From: Microtetraspora malaysiensis
Lineage (GTDB): Bacteria > Actinomycetota > Actinomycetes > Streptosporangiales > Streptosporangiaceae
DNA length: 64,000 nt
Assembly (NCBI RefSeq): GCF_001528665.1
Contig: NZ_BBYJ01000017.1
Coordinates: forward strand, 162,828-226,827
Direction of reading: 5' to 3'
Under the pieces are notes generated by a model. That model was not told the DNA's origin. It did not search any database and worked only from the letters and a program-made list of their open reading frames with translations. Positions 25,543 to 34,584 of the stretch are shown here, piece by piece. How positions within the stretch are numbered: position 1 is the stretch's first letter; every line of letters starts with the position of its first letter. Both the position numbers and the translations under genes were made by a program.

Positions 25543-28416
25543 CTATCCCTTGCCGTCCAGCCGCCTGGCGAGCGCGGCCCGCGAGCGCAGCCCGAGTTTG
25601 CGCAGTGCCGCGCTGAGATGCTTGTCGACCGTCTTCGTCGACAGGAAGAGATCCTTGGCGATCTCCTTGTTCGTCAACCCGGTGGCCGCCAGCATCGCGA
25701 CCTCCTTCTCGCGCGGCGACAGTTCGCCGCCGTAGCCGTTCGGCCCGCCCCGGTGCCGGGCCGGTGAGGGGACGCCGGCCCGTCTGGCCAGGCGGGAGGC
25801 GCGGTCGAGGTCCCATCGCGCGCCCAGCGAGCCGTACGCCGCCAGGGCCGCGTTCAGCAGCTCGGGCCCCCGCTCGTCCCCGAGCTCGACCAGGCAGGAG
25901 GCGGCCAGCTCGCGCGCCTGGGCCGCCTCGTACGGGCAGCCGAGCAGGTCGTAGCCGTCGACCGCGGACAGGAACCCGGCCGACGCCGCCGCCCAGTCCG
26001 CCGCGTCGGCCGCCAGCAGCCCGCGGGCATGGGCCAGCGACGGCGGCGCGAGCGGCGCGTCCAGTGCGCCCAGCTCGCGGTCGAGCCGGCTGACCAGCGC
26101 GCCGGCCTCCTCCTGGCGTCCGGCCGTGACCAGCGCTTCGACCAGCGGCGGCAGCACCCGGACGGCCACCGGCCACAGCCGCTTGGTGTCCCACACCGCA
26201 CAGGCCGCCGCGATCTCGGCCGGCGGCTCGCTGCCCTGCGCGGCCGCCTGCCTGAGCAGCGCGCCCATCGCGATCGGCAGCAGGTCGATCGCGCCCATCC
26301 GCAGCGCGCGTTCGATCACGTCAAGCAGCCGGGGCCAGGACTCCTCGAGGTCACCGGAGGCGAGAGTCAGGCAGGCCTTGACCGTGTCCAGCATCGCGAG
26401 TTCGCGCGGGTGCTCGACCAGCCGTTCGGACAGGAACGCGATCTCCTCCGGCAGGCCCGCCCACGCGCCGCGCGCGTAGGCGAGGACCGCGAGCGAGGCC
26501 CGGCAGTTGAACTCCATCCACCGGGTCAGGTCGCAGCCCGGCGCCCCCAGCAGCGCGGCCGACAGCAGCCGGTCGGAGATCTCGTACCGCCCCGCGTAGC
26601 ACGCGTCCTCGCCGAGCGAGCAGAACGCGCCCACCTCCCGGCGGTGCACGGGGCTGCCGCCCGTCTGAGCCAGCAGCCGGTCGGCCAGCTCGGCCCAGCG
26701 GGGATCGCCCACCGCCGTCAGCACCATGGCGACCTTGCCGAGCACGAAGGCGCGCAGCGGCGCGTCGTCGATCGCGGGCAACTGCTCCAGCGCCCGTTCG
26801 AGCCAGCCGACATGCTCGGCCAGGGGCACGTCCGGTGTCGTCGGCAGGCCGAGCCCCACCATCGCCTGCGCCACCAGGTCGGGCCGCCCGTCCAGGGACT
26901 CCACCGCGTCGGTGAACGCCTGCCACTGCAGCCGGGGCTCGGCGGCCGTCCGGTCGAGGCCCAGCGCGTACAGGAAGCGCAGTTCACCGCGGAGCGGCTG
27001 GGGTGGGTCGTGCTCCAACGCCGCCGACAGCACGCCGACCTCGTCCACCATCTTCAGCGTCCGGGTGCTCGCCCAGCCGAGTTTGACCGCGAGCTCCGCC
27101 CGCCGTACCGGGGTCAGCGGGGCGTGGCGGAGCACCGCCTCCAGCAGGTGCGCCGCCTCGTCGTCGTCGCCGAGCGCGGTGGCCTGGTCGGCGGCCTTTT
27201 CGGCCGCCGCCACCCAGGCGTCGAGCTGGCCGGAGTGGCGCAGGTGGTGCGCTACCTGCCCGAGCGGCACCGGGCTGAGCCGCCCGACCGTCGCACCCGC
27301 CCGCGCGTGCAGGTCGCGCCGCCGCGACAGCGGCACGTTGCCGTAGACCGCCTGTACGGCCAGCAGATGCCGGAACCCGACCAGCCCTGACCGCTCCACG
27401 AGCAGACCTCGCTCCAGCGCCTCGTCCAGCCCGTTCGCCGCCTCGCCCTCCGGCGCCCGGCAGGTCTCCAGCAGCGCGGCGATCGGCACGTGCGCCTCCA
27501 GCACCGCGCCCGCCTCGACGACCGCGCGGGCGGCCGGCGACAGGCGGCTGACCCGCTCCAGCACCGAGTCGCGGACCCCGGCGGGAACGTCGAGCTCGTC
27601 GATGGTCTTGCGCGCCCACCCGCCGCCGCGCCGCACCAGCGTGCCGCGGGCGCGCAGGAGCGCCAGCAGCTCCTGGATGGCGAACGGCAGGCCGGAGGTT
27701 CTCTCTCGCAGGTAGAGCGCGAAGTCCTCGGACACGTGGGCGGTGCCGAGGATCGAGGCGGCGAGCTCCTGCGTCTCCGCTGTGCCGAACGGGGCCAGCA
27801 CCACCTGGGTCCTGGCCACCGCAGCGGGCAGCCGGGCGGTCAGCGCCCGCGCGCCGACCCCCACCTCCTCCCCGCGGTAGGTGAGGACCACGCACAGCCC
27901 GAGCGGGGGATCCGACAGCAGGTAGCCGAGGAACTCGACGGTCTGCTCGTCGGCCCAGTGCATGTCCTCCAGTACGAGGACCACCGTGCCCAGGGCGGCG
28001 AGCAACTCGGCCAGCCCGCGGAACACCCGATGCCGCTCGCCGACGCGGTCACCCAGCGGCTCCGGCAGGGCCGGGAGCACGTGGGCGATCTCGGGTAGCA
28101 GCGGCCGCAGCGCCCCTGTCACGGGGGACAACGCGGCCGTCGCCAGCCTCTCTCCGGTGCCGCGTAAGGCTTCGAGGACCGGCCCGAGGGGGAACGGCTC
28201 GCGGATGTGCCCGCAGCCGCCGGTCAGCACCAGCGGCCCGTCCAGCAGCGAGGCCAGCTCCGTGACCAGCCGGGTCTTGCCGATTCCCGCCTCACCCTCG
28301 ACGACCGCCACGGCTGGGGGTCTGCCGAGGGTGGAGAGGAGAGCGGACAGCTCCGTCGCCCTTGCGACCAGTTTCGGCGACACGATCTGTGCGGTGCTGA
28401 CGGTTCTGGGTCTCAC
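25543..28416 (-). CDS. LAL-type (large ATP-binding) LuxR-family transcriptional regulator
   Basis: A 957-residue regulator. An N-terminal AAA/STAND ATPase has Walker A GEAGIGKT (41-48) and Walker B-like VLVLEDMHWADEQT. A long helical TPR-like middle follows, and a C-terminal LuxR HTH lies at about 893-955 (GELSPREKEVAMLAATGLTN, then KTVDKHLSAALRKLGLRSRA). GTG 28416 gives this full length. LAL proteins activate secondary-metabolite or catabolic genes, usually after binding a ligand. The nearest targets are the protease downstream on the same strand or the divergent kinase gene. Confidence 0.9.
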   Translation of the reverse strand: MRPRTVSTAQIVSPKLVARATELSALLSTLGRPPAVAVVEGEAGIGKTRLVTELASLLDGPLVLTGGCGHIREPFPLGPVLEALRGTGERLATAALSPVTGALRPLLPEIAHVLPALPEPLGDRVGERHRVFRGLAELLAALGTVVLVLEDMHWADEQTVEFLGYLLSDPPLGLCVVLTYRGEEVGVGARALTARLPAAVARTQVVLAPFGTAETQELAASILGTAHVSEDFALYLRERTSGLPFAIQELLALLRARGTLVRRGGGWARKTIDELDVPAGVRDSVLERVSRLSPAARAVVEAGAVLEAHVPIAALLETCRAPEGEAANGLDEALERGLLVERSGLVGFRHLLAVQAVYGNVPLSRRRDLHARAGATVGRLSPVPLGQVAHHLRHSGQLDAWVAAAEKAADQATALGDDDEAAHLLEAVLRHAPLTPVRRAELAVKLGWASTRTLKMVDEVGVLSAALEHDPPQPLRGELRFLYALGLDRTAAEPRLQWQAFTDAVESLDGRPDLVAQAMVGLGLPTTPDVPLAEHVGWLERALEQLPAIDDAPLRAFVLGKVAMVLTAVGDPRWAELADRLLAQTGGSPVHRREVGAFCSLGEDACYAGRYEISDRLLSAALLGAPGCDLTRWMEFNCRASLAVLAYARGAWAGLPEEIAFLSERLVEHPRELAMLDTVKACLTLASGDLEESWPRLLDVIERALRMGAIDLLPIAMGALLRQAAAQGSEPPAEIAAACAVWDTKRLWPVAVRVLPPLVEALVTAGRQEEAGALVSRLDRELGALDAPLAPPSLAHARGLLAADAADWAAASAGFLSAVDGYDLLGCPYEAAQARELAASCLVELGDERGPELLNAALAAYGSLGARWDLDRASRLARRAGVPSPARHRGGPNGYGGELSPREKEVAMLAATGLTNKEIAKDLFLSTKTVDKHLSAALRKLGLRSRAALARRLDGKG

Positions 28417-28612
28417 GTCACCGGCCTCGTTCGAGATCCAAACGAGGCTCAGCCTACTAGTCGGGATTTTTCGCAGAAGGGCCCGGTTTCGGCGCTGAGC
28501 TGGTCATCAGGCTCAGACCCGGATGTCCTTGATGATCTTCCTCAGCTCGGGTACGAGAGGCCGGCTGGTCGGCAGCGGCGAGCTGTCGGTCGGCCCCGTC
28601 TAGGGTGGGCGC

Positions 28613-29761
28613 ATGGCCGAACGGCGTCCCTTGATCGCGCGCAGGCTGCGACCGGGACACTGGGTCGCCGTCGACGCGTTCGCGGCCGTTGCCCTGGCCG
28701 CCGGGTTCTCGGTGCCGGCGGTGCTGGTGCCGGAGTCCGCCGGAGTGTCGCCGTATGCGGCCGTGCCGATGATCGCGCTGGCCTGCCTGCCGCTGGCAGG
28801 GCGGCGCCGGTGGCCGGTCCTGGTCTGCGCGCTGGTCCTGGTGGCGGCGGTGTTCGCGCCGTTCGTCCGGTGGGAGGAGGCGTTCGTGCCCTTGGCGGTC
28901 GCGCTGCACGCGGTGGCGCTGCTGGAAGTACGCCGGACGGCGGTAGCGGCGCTGGTGGCCGCGCTGGCCGTGACCGCCGCCGGTGCCGCGATCGACTCGC
29001 CCTCGTGGGCCGAGGCGGCGTCGGCGTGCGGATTCGCCTGGCTGGTGCTCGGTCTGGCGTGGACGATCGGGCTTGCCGTACGGGAGCAGCGCGCGTACGC
29101 CGCGCAGGCCGTCGCACGGTCGGCGCAGGCCGCGGCCACGGCGGAACGGCTGCGCATGGCTCGTGACGTGCACGACATCGTCGCCCACAGCATGAGCCTG
29201 ATTTCCATGCGGGCCGGCATCGCCAACCACGTCGCCACCACGCACCCCGAGGAGGCGGGCGAGGCCCTGTCGATCATCGAGGAGACCAGCCGGAAGGCGC
29301 AGGCGGACCTGCGCCGCCTCCTCGGTCTGCTCCGCGACGCCTCCGGGGACCAGGACGGCCCGCCGTACACGCTGGACTCGCTGCGCGAGCTGGTCGCGGC
29401 GATTCCGGCCGGCGACGTTCGGGTGGAGCTCGACGTCGAGCCCGGCCTCGCGGTGGGCGACGAGGTGGCCCTCGTCGTCTATCGCCTCGTGCAGGAGTCG
29501 CTGACCAACGTGCTCAAACACGCCGGCCCGGCCCGATGCCGGGTGGCGGTCGGCACCCGTGCGGAGCGCGAGCTGGTGGTCGAGGTCGTCGACGACGGTC
29601 GCGGGGGTGCGCCGCGTGAGGGGGGCCACGGGCTGGCCGGGCTGGAAGAGCGGGTGACCCTGTACGGCGGAGCGTTCTCGGCGGGACCGGAGCCCGGAGG
29701 CGGCTTCGCCGTTCGCGCAAGGCTGCTGTTGCCAGGCGGTTCCGGAGAGGACGAGAAGTGA
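28613..29761 (+). CDS. NarL-system sensor histidine kinase
   Basis: A 382-residue kinase with an N-terminal region of about five membrane helices (residues 20-150), then HisKA_3 with the phospho-acceptor His near 187 (RMARDVHDIVAHSMSLIS) and HATPase_c (VYRLVQESLTNVLKHAG, DGRGGAP, GHGLAGLEERV). Its stop overlaps the GTG of the response regulator. A TAGGGT element ten bases before the ATG suggests a leaderless transcript. Such pairs usually sense envelope stress or antibiotics; no ligand can be inferred. Confidence 0.85.
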   Translation: MAERRPLIARRLRPGHWVAVDAFAAVALAAGFSVPAVLVPESAGVSPYAAVPMIALACLPLAGRRRWPVLVCALVLVAAVFAPFVRWEEAFVPLAVALHAVALLEVRRTAVAALVAALAVTAAGAAIDSPSWAEAASACGFAWLVLGLAWTIGLAVREQRAYAAQAVARSAQAAATAERLRMARDVHDIVAHSMSLISMRAGIANHVATTHPEEAGEALSIIEETSRKAQADLRRLLGLLRDASGDQDGPPYTLDSLRELVAAIPAGDVRVELDVEPGLAVGDEVALVVYRLVQESLTNVLKHAGPARCRVAVGTRAERELVVEVVDDGRGGAPREGGHGLAGLEERVTLYGGAFSAGPEPGGGFAVRARLLLPGGSGEDEK

Positions 29762-30474
29762 ACACGTTCACGGTGCTGGTCGCCGAGGACCAGCCGTTGC
29801 TGCGCGCGGGGCTGCGCAGGCTGATCGACACCGCCCCCGACCTGGAGGCCGTCGGCGAGGCCGGGACGGGGGAGCAGGCGGTGGAGCTGGCCCGCGCCCT
29901 CCGGCCCGACCTGGTGCTCATGGACGTCCGCATGCCCGGCCTCGACGGGATCAAGGCCACCGAGCTGATCCGGGCCGACCCGGTGACCGCCGAGACGCGG
30001 GTGGTGATGCTGACCACGTTCGATCTCGACGAGTACGTCTACGGGGCGTTGCGGGCCGGAGCCAGCGGATTCCTGCTGAAGGACACCCGGCCGGGCGACC
30101 TGCTGGAGGCGCTGCGCATTGTGGGGGAAGGACAGGCGCTGCTGGCCCCGTCGGTCACCACGCGGCTGATCGGGGAGTTCGCCCGGCGCGAGCCCACCGG
30201 AATCCCGGCCCGGCTGGCGGCGGGGCTGACCAAGCTGTCCGGCCGGGAGCGGGAGGTGCTCTCGCTGGTGGCTCAAGGGTTGACCAACCCGCAGATCGCC
30301 GAGCGGCTCGGCATCGGGGCGGCAACGGTCAAGACCCATATCCGCAGCCTGCTGGCCAAGCTCGCCGCGCACGACCGGGCGCAGCTCGTCATCGCCGCCT
30401 ACGAGGGCGGCGTGGTCACGGCCGGTGGGCAGGGGCCGTCAGCGGCGATAGGAGACCTCGGGGAAGGCGGGTGA
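29758..30474 (+). CDS. NarL/FixJ-family response regulator
   Basis: A 238-residue regulator: receiver domain with acidic ED (10-11), phospho-Asp in LVLMDVRMPGLDG and the conserved Lys in GFLLKDTRPGD, then a LuxR-type HTH (LSGREREVLSLVAQGLTNPQ and GIGAATVKTHIRSLLAKL). Translation is coupled to the kinase by a GTGA overlap. The last 36 bases overlap the end of the convergent hydrolase gene, so the final residues are read on both strands. Confidence 0.9.
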   Translation: MNTFTVLVAEDQPLLRAGLRRLIDTAPDLEAVGEAGTGEQAVELARALRPDLVLMDVRMPGLDGIKATELIRADPVTAETRVVMLTTFDLDEYVYGALRAGASGFLLKDTRPGDLLEALRIVGEGQALLAPSVTTRLIGEFARREPTGIPARLAAGLTKLSGREREVLSLVAQGLTNPQIAERLGIGAATVKTHIRSLLAKLAAHDRAQLVIAAYEGGVVTAGGQGPSAAIGDLGEGG

Positions 30475-31563
30475 CGGGCCCTGCAGCAACTCCTGCGGAC
30501 GGCCGCGCAGGTTCTGCTCGAAGAAGGCCAGCGGGTAGGCGCGCTGGAAGGCCAGCGCCCGCTCGGCCGGGATCGTGCCGACGACCTCCTCGAGCTGCTC
30601 CTTTCCCATCCCCAGCGGCTCGGCCGACATGGGGATGAGCAGGACGTCGTCGCCGAAGGAGTTGTGCGCCGCCCCATTGAGCGTCACGTTGAGTCGCCAG
30701 CCTCGCAATCCGTTCCAGAAGGTGCGCAGCGTCGGATTGACCGCCATGCCGCCCTTCCCATCGGTGTCGACCACCATGTAGGGCCGGTCGAGTCCGGACT
30801 GCGCGACCTTGCCGAAGACGGCGCCGTCCAGGCCGAGCCCGGCCTTGATCCGCGGGTCGGCGTACATGGCGGAGGAGGTGGCCGCGCCGCCGAGCGAATG
30901 CCCGAACATTCCGATCCGCGCGAGGTCGAAGAGCGGCTTCCCGTTACGGCCGGGCAGCTTCTCCTCCAGGGAGGGCAGGCTGTCCAGGACGAAGCGCACG
31001 TCGGCCACCCGGACGTCGACCGCCTTGGCGAAGTCGGTCAGCTCGGCGCTCGTCTCCACCCGGCCGCCGGGGAACTCCACCACCGCCGCGTCATAGGGGT
31101 GATCGACGGTGACCACCGCGTACCCCTGGCTGGCCAGTTCCTCGACGACGCCGGTCCCGTACGCGCGCGAGGAGTTGGCGCCCGGCGAGTACAGGACGAC
31201 CGGCAGCCTGCCCAGGCTCGCGTCGACGGGCGCGCCCTCGTGGCCGTCGGTCCGGTCCAGTAGCAGCGAGCCCGGCTCCAGGTCGTTCATCTCCAAGTAC
31301 CGATCCGCCGCCGCCTTCGGCATCCAGGGGGCGACCGGGTGGGCCTGCACGTCCCGGGCCGGGTACCACAGGCTGACCATCAGCTCCCGCTTCCTGCCGG
31401 AGCCGTTCCAGGGATCCGGGCGGGACTGGTCGACCAGATGGACCGAGACGGTCCCCACCGGATGAGGGCCCGTCGGCTTTGGGACCGTCAGGCGCTGCGG
31501 TGGGGTGGAGCCGCATCCGGCCAGTGTGAGGGCCAGGGCGGTGATGATGAGTGCACGTTTCAC
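30439..31563 (-). CDS. Alpha/beta-hydrolase lipoprotein (PAF-acetylhydrolase-like)
   Basis: A 374-residue lipoprotein with lipobox LAGC (Cys near 17) and a hydrolase domain of the platelet-activating-factor acetylhydrolase type: LPVVLYSPGANSSRAYGT (oxyanion turn), nucleophile elbow GMFGHSLGGAA, the acidic residue near VDTDGK and a catalytic His in NGAAHNSFGDD. It is probably tethered to the outer face of the membrane and hydrolyses esters or lipids. I chose GTG 31563 to start just before the signal sequence. It overlaps the regulator gene tail-to-tail by 36 bases. Confidence 0.8.
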   Translation of the reverse strand: MKRALIITALALTLAGCGSTPPQRLTVPKPTGPHPVGTVSVHLVDQSRPDPWNGSGRKRELMVSLWYPARDVQAHPVAPWMPKAAADRYLEMNDLEPGSLLLDRTDGHEGAPVDASLGRLPVVLYSPGANSSRAYGTGVVEELASQGYAVVTVDHPYDAAVVEFPGGRVETSAELTDFAKAVDVRVADVRFVLDSLPSLEEKLPGRNGKPLFDLARIGMFGHSLGGAATSSAMYADPRIKAGLGLDGAVFGKVAQSGLDRPYMVVDTDGKGGMAVNPTLRTFWNGLRGWRLNVTLNGAAHNSFGDDVLLIPMSAEPLGMGKEQLEEVVGTIPAERALAFQRAYPLAFFEQNLRGRPQELLQGPSPAFPEVSYRR

Positions 31564-31906
31564 CCTATTCACGGTGCCGGTCGGGTACGGCTGCCGCCTC
31601 TGGCGTGGGAAGGATCTCCGGCTCAACCCAGGAGGGTAGAGCTCGACGAAGATCGTTTTCAGGGATGGCGCTCACGAACGAACCGCGCCTGAGCCCAGGA
31701 CCTGCCGGCGATCTGGTTCATCACCACCCGAGGGGACGTCACCCCTATCAACTGTGCGATGCGCATGACATTTTCCGGGAAGGGCTGTTGAACGTGCCCA
31801 GCTCGTCCAGGTTCCCTACCCCTGCCCTACCTTCCCCGAGACGACCGGTTCGGCGTATCTTGGCAGCTCAACCTTGCATGGCGGCGCCGCCCGTACCATC
31901 GGGCGC
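31564..31906. other. Intergenic region with no supported gene
   Basis: About 340 bases between the divergent hydrolase and response-regulator genes. It presumably holds both promoters. A TACCAT element eight bases upstream of the ATG at 31907 fits a leaderless start. I see no strong repeat or small gene. Confidence 0.5.
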
Positions 31907-32584
31907 ATGACATGTGTGCTGGTCGTCGAGGACGACCTGGTCATCAGGTCCGAGCTGGTCGAGGCGCTGGCGGCCCAAGGTTACGAGGCCGAGCCGGCCG
32001 CCGACGGCGCCGAGGCGCTGCGGGCGGCCGAGCGGCACCAGCCGGATCTCGTGCTGCTCGACCTGGGGCTGCCCGACCTGGACGGCGTGGCCCTTTGCCG
32101 GCGGCTGCGCTCAAGGGTGCCCGACACGGTGATCGTCGTGCTCACGGCCCGCACGCAGGAGTTCGAGGTCGTGGTGGCGCTCGACGCCGGCGCCGACGAC
32201 TACCTGACCAAGCCGTTCCGGCTGACCGAGCTGATGGCCAGGATCCGTGCCCATCTGCGGCGGCGCGGCCCGGCGCAGGGGGAGCGCCTGATGACCGCCG
32301 GGCGGCTGCGGCTCGACCTGCCCGCCCGGCGCGCCTTCATCGGCCAGGCGGAGCTGGCGTTGCGGCCCAAGGAGTTCGACCTGCTGACGGCGCTGGTCAG
32401 CCGGGCGGGCGAGGTGGTGACGCGCGAGCAGCTCATGGACGAGGTGTGGGACGAAAACTGGTTCGGCCCCACCAAGACGCTCGACGTGCACGTGTTCGCG
32501 CTGCGCCGCAGGCTGGCCGAGCACGGCGAGGGGATGGAGCGGATCGTCACGGTGCGCGGACGCGGCTACCGCTACGAGCCCTGA
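31907..32584 (+). CDS. OmpR/PhoB-family response regulator
   Basis: A 225-residue regulator: receiver with phospho-Asp near 52 (LVLLDLGLPDLDGV), Thr and Lys in VLTARTQEFE and YLTKPFRL, then a winged-helix domain (LRPKEFDLLTALVSRAGEVV and KTLDVHVFALRRRL). The kinase gene ends 15 bases away on the opposite strand, so the pair is convergent rather than cotranscribed. The likely target is the lipoprotein/ABC operon at 33976-38394. Confidence 0.9.
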   Translation: MTCVLVVEDDLVIRSELVEALAAQGYEAEPAADGAEALRAAERHQPDLVLLDLGLPDLDGVALCRRLRSRVPDTVIVVLTARTQEFEVVVALDAGADDYLTKPFRLTELMARIRAHLRRRGPAQGERLMTAGRLRLDLPARRAFIGQAELALRPKEFDLLTALVSRAGEVVTREQLMDEVWDENWFGPTKTLDVHVFALRRRLAEHGEGMERIVTVRGRGYRYEP

Positions 32585-32599
32585 CGCGCGACCGTCCGG

Positions 32600-33889
32600 T
32601 CAGATGTCGTCGCCGGGCAGCAGCAGGCTGAACAGCGGCGGCCTGGTCCGGCTGAGCACCAGCCGGCCGCCCTCCGCCTCGGCCAGCGAGCGGGCCAGGG
32701 CGAGCCCGATGCCGTGGCTGTGGCCGCTGGACCTGACGAACGGGTCCACCCCTTCTGCCACGCCCGGCCCGCGGTCGCTCACCTCGACGGCCGTCCCGGG
32801 GCCCACGTCGGCGACGGTGACGGTGACCTCCCCCTGGCCGTGGCGCAGCGCGTTGTCGAGCAGGACACGCAGGATCTGCCGGACGGCCGCGGGCTGGGCG
32901 GTTACCGGCGGCAGCGCGGGCTCCACGGTGATGGTCAGGCGGCGGCCGTGCTCGGCCAGCGGGCCGTGCCATTCCTGGCGGAGCTCCTGCATCAGCGCGG
33001 CGACGTCGAGCTGCTCGCTCGGCACGCGGCTGTCGCGGCTGAGCCGCACGAGATCGTCGATGACCTCCTGCAGTCGCTCGCCCCTGGCCAGCGCGGCACG
33101 GACCGCGGGGGCCAGGTCGGTGCCAGGGCGCGACAGCGAAGACTCCAGGCCGAGCAGCAGGCCGGTCAGCCCGGTGCGCAGCTGGTGGGAGACGTCGGCG
33201 CTGAAGGCCCGCTCGCGAGCGAGCACGTCGCCGAGGCGGCGCGCCGTCGACTCCAGCGCCTGCCCGGCCTGGTCGGCCTCCCGCAGCCCGGAGGGGGAGG
33301 CGCGGACGCTGAAGTCGCCACCGCCGAGCGCCTGCGCGGCGGCGGTCAGCCGTTCCAGCGGGGCTGCCAGCCTGGCCGACTGCCGCACGGCCGCGCCCGC
33401 GGCCAGCGCGATCACGATCAGCGCGAGCCCGCCCATGAGCAGCCACGCCTCATGGACGCGTTCCGCGACCTCCGAGTTCGGCGTCGCCACGCGGATGACC
33501 AGCGCGGGGCCCTCGTCGGAGGGCACGGGGGCGGACACGGCCAGGAATCCGCCCTCCACTGTGTCGTGCACGCGGCCGTCCTTGCTGGAGGCGGCCAGGC
33601 TGGAGTGGCCGGGGCCGTTGCCGAACATCCGCGTGCCGAGCACGCTGTAGCCACCGACGGCCAGGTCACCCGGCAGGCCAGTCGGCAGCTTCAACGGCAC
33701 TCGCGGTTCGTCGGGGACGGCGGCGGCCACCCAGGCGGCGTCGCGTTGCAGGGCGGCCACCGTCTGGTCGTGGTAGAGGAGGTTCACCGCGACCGCAAGG
33801 GGCACCAGGAACAGCGCGACGGCCAGGGCGGTCACGCTCACGATCACCACCAGCACCCGCCGCCGCAGCGGCACGCCCTGTGCTGTCAC
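32600..33889 (-). CDS. Sensor histidine kinase, convergent with its response regulator
   Basis: A 429-residue kinase: TM1 about 11-33, an extracytoplasmic sensor domain, TM2 near 153-172, HAMP, then the H-box FSADVSHQLRTGLTGLLLGL with His near 235. Note SHQLRTGLTG rather than the common SHELRTPLT. The N-box (RVLLDNALRHG) and G-boxes (DRGPGVA, HGIGLALARSL) follow. GTG 33889 is at the far edge, facing the lipoprotein gene. The next operon probably codes for the system that this kinase monitors. Confidence 0.85.
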   Translation of the reverse strand: MTAQGVPLRRRVLVVIVSVTALAVALFLVPLAVAVNLLYHDQTVAALQRDAAWVAAAVPDEPRVPLKLPTGLPGDLAVGGYSVLGTRMFGNGPGHSSLAASSKDGRVHDTVEGGFLAVSAPVPSDEGPALVIRVATPNSEVAERVHEAWLLMGGLALIVIALAAGAAVRQSARLAAPLERLTAAAQALGGGDFSVRASPSGLREADQAGQALESTARRLGDVLARERAFSADVSHQLRTGLTGLLLGLESSLSRPGTDLAPAVRAALARGERLQEVIDDLVRLSRDSRVPSEQLDVAALMQELRQEWHGPLAEHGRRLTITVEPALPPVTAQPAAVRQILRVLLDNALRHGQGEVTVTVADVGPGTAVEVSDRGPGVAEGVDPFVRSSGHSHGIGLALARSLAEAEGGRLVLSRTRPPLFSLLLPGDDI

Positions 33890-33975
33890 CCCTCCAGGGT
33901 GGCAGAAGCAAGGTAAACGCCCCGCTAACCCTTTGCTCAGCGGGCGCTGTCCGGCCCGTTCCTAGCGTGGCGCGT

Positions 33976-34584
33976 ATGAATGTACGGCAGAGCGTCATCG
34001 CCCTGGCGATGGCAGGGCTGGCGGCGGGCTGCGCGGCGGGGACTGCCGCCCAGACGCAGACACAGGACCGGTCACAGGCCCAATCACCGGCACCCGCAAG
34101 CAGTGACCCCCCGGCTCCGCAGGTTACGGAGTCGAATCCGGCGGGCGACATCCCCGACGACACGGTGTTCGTGGCCTACCGGCACCACGGGCAGCCGTAC
34201 GAGGTGCAGGTGCCCGAAGGGTGGGCGCGCACGGATCTGCCCACCGGGGCCGGCTTCACCGACAAGCTGAACAGCATCCGCGTCGAGACCGCGCCCGCCG
34301 CCTCGCCTCCGACCGAGGCGTCGGTCCGGAGCCAGGTGCACAGCGGCGAGATCCGCACGGTCGACACGGTGTCCCGCAAGGGCGGCACGGCGGTGCGGGT
34401 CGTCTACCGCGCCGACAGCAACCCCGACCCGGTCACCGGCAAGGTCGTTAACGACGAGATCGAGCGCTACACCTTCTACCGGGGCGGGCGCCAGGCGATC
34501 CTGACCCTGTCCGGGCCGGTCGGCGCCGACAACGTGGACCCGTGGCGCACCGTCGCCGACTCCTTCCGCTGGACGGCGCCATGA
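33976..34584 (+). CDS. Lipoprotein heading an ABC-export operon
   Basis: A 202-residue lipoprotein: signal peptide with lipobox LAAGC (Cys near 19), a Gln/Ser/Pro-rich spacer, then a domain with AYRHHGQPYEVQVPEGWARTD and a C-terminal WRTVADSFRW motif, as in actinobacterial lipoproteins related to LpqN/PsbP-like folds. The ATG at 33976 is used; an in-frame GTG lies 9 bases upstream. The stop overlaps the next start (ATGA). It probably serves as the accessory or substrate protein of the ABC system. Confidence 0.7.
   Translation: MNVRQSVIALAMAGLAAGCAAGTAAQTQTQDRSQAQSPAPASSDPPAPQVTESNPAGDIPDDTVFVAYRHHGQPYEVQVPEGWARTDLPTGAGFTDKLNSIRVETAPAASPPTEASVRSQVHSGEIRTVDTVSRKGGTAVRVVYRADSNPDPVTGKVVNDEIERYTFYRGGRQAILTLSGPVGADNVDPWRTVADSFRWTAP

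Noticed and set aside
28500-28590. A minus-strand tail-like frame (LVPELRKIIKDIRV then stop) before the kinase gene
   Set aside because: It is under 30 codons with a stop just upstream; too short to call a gene remnant.
31871-31906. A TTGCAT/TACCAT promoter for the OmpR regulator
   Set aside because: The spacer is about 14 bp. The -10-like element alone fits a leaderless start, but the pair is not convincing.
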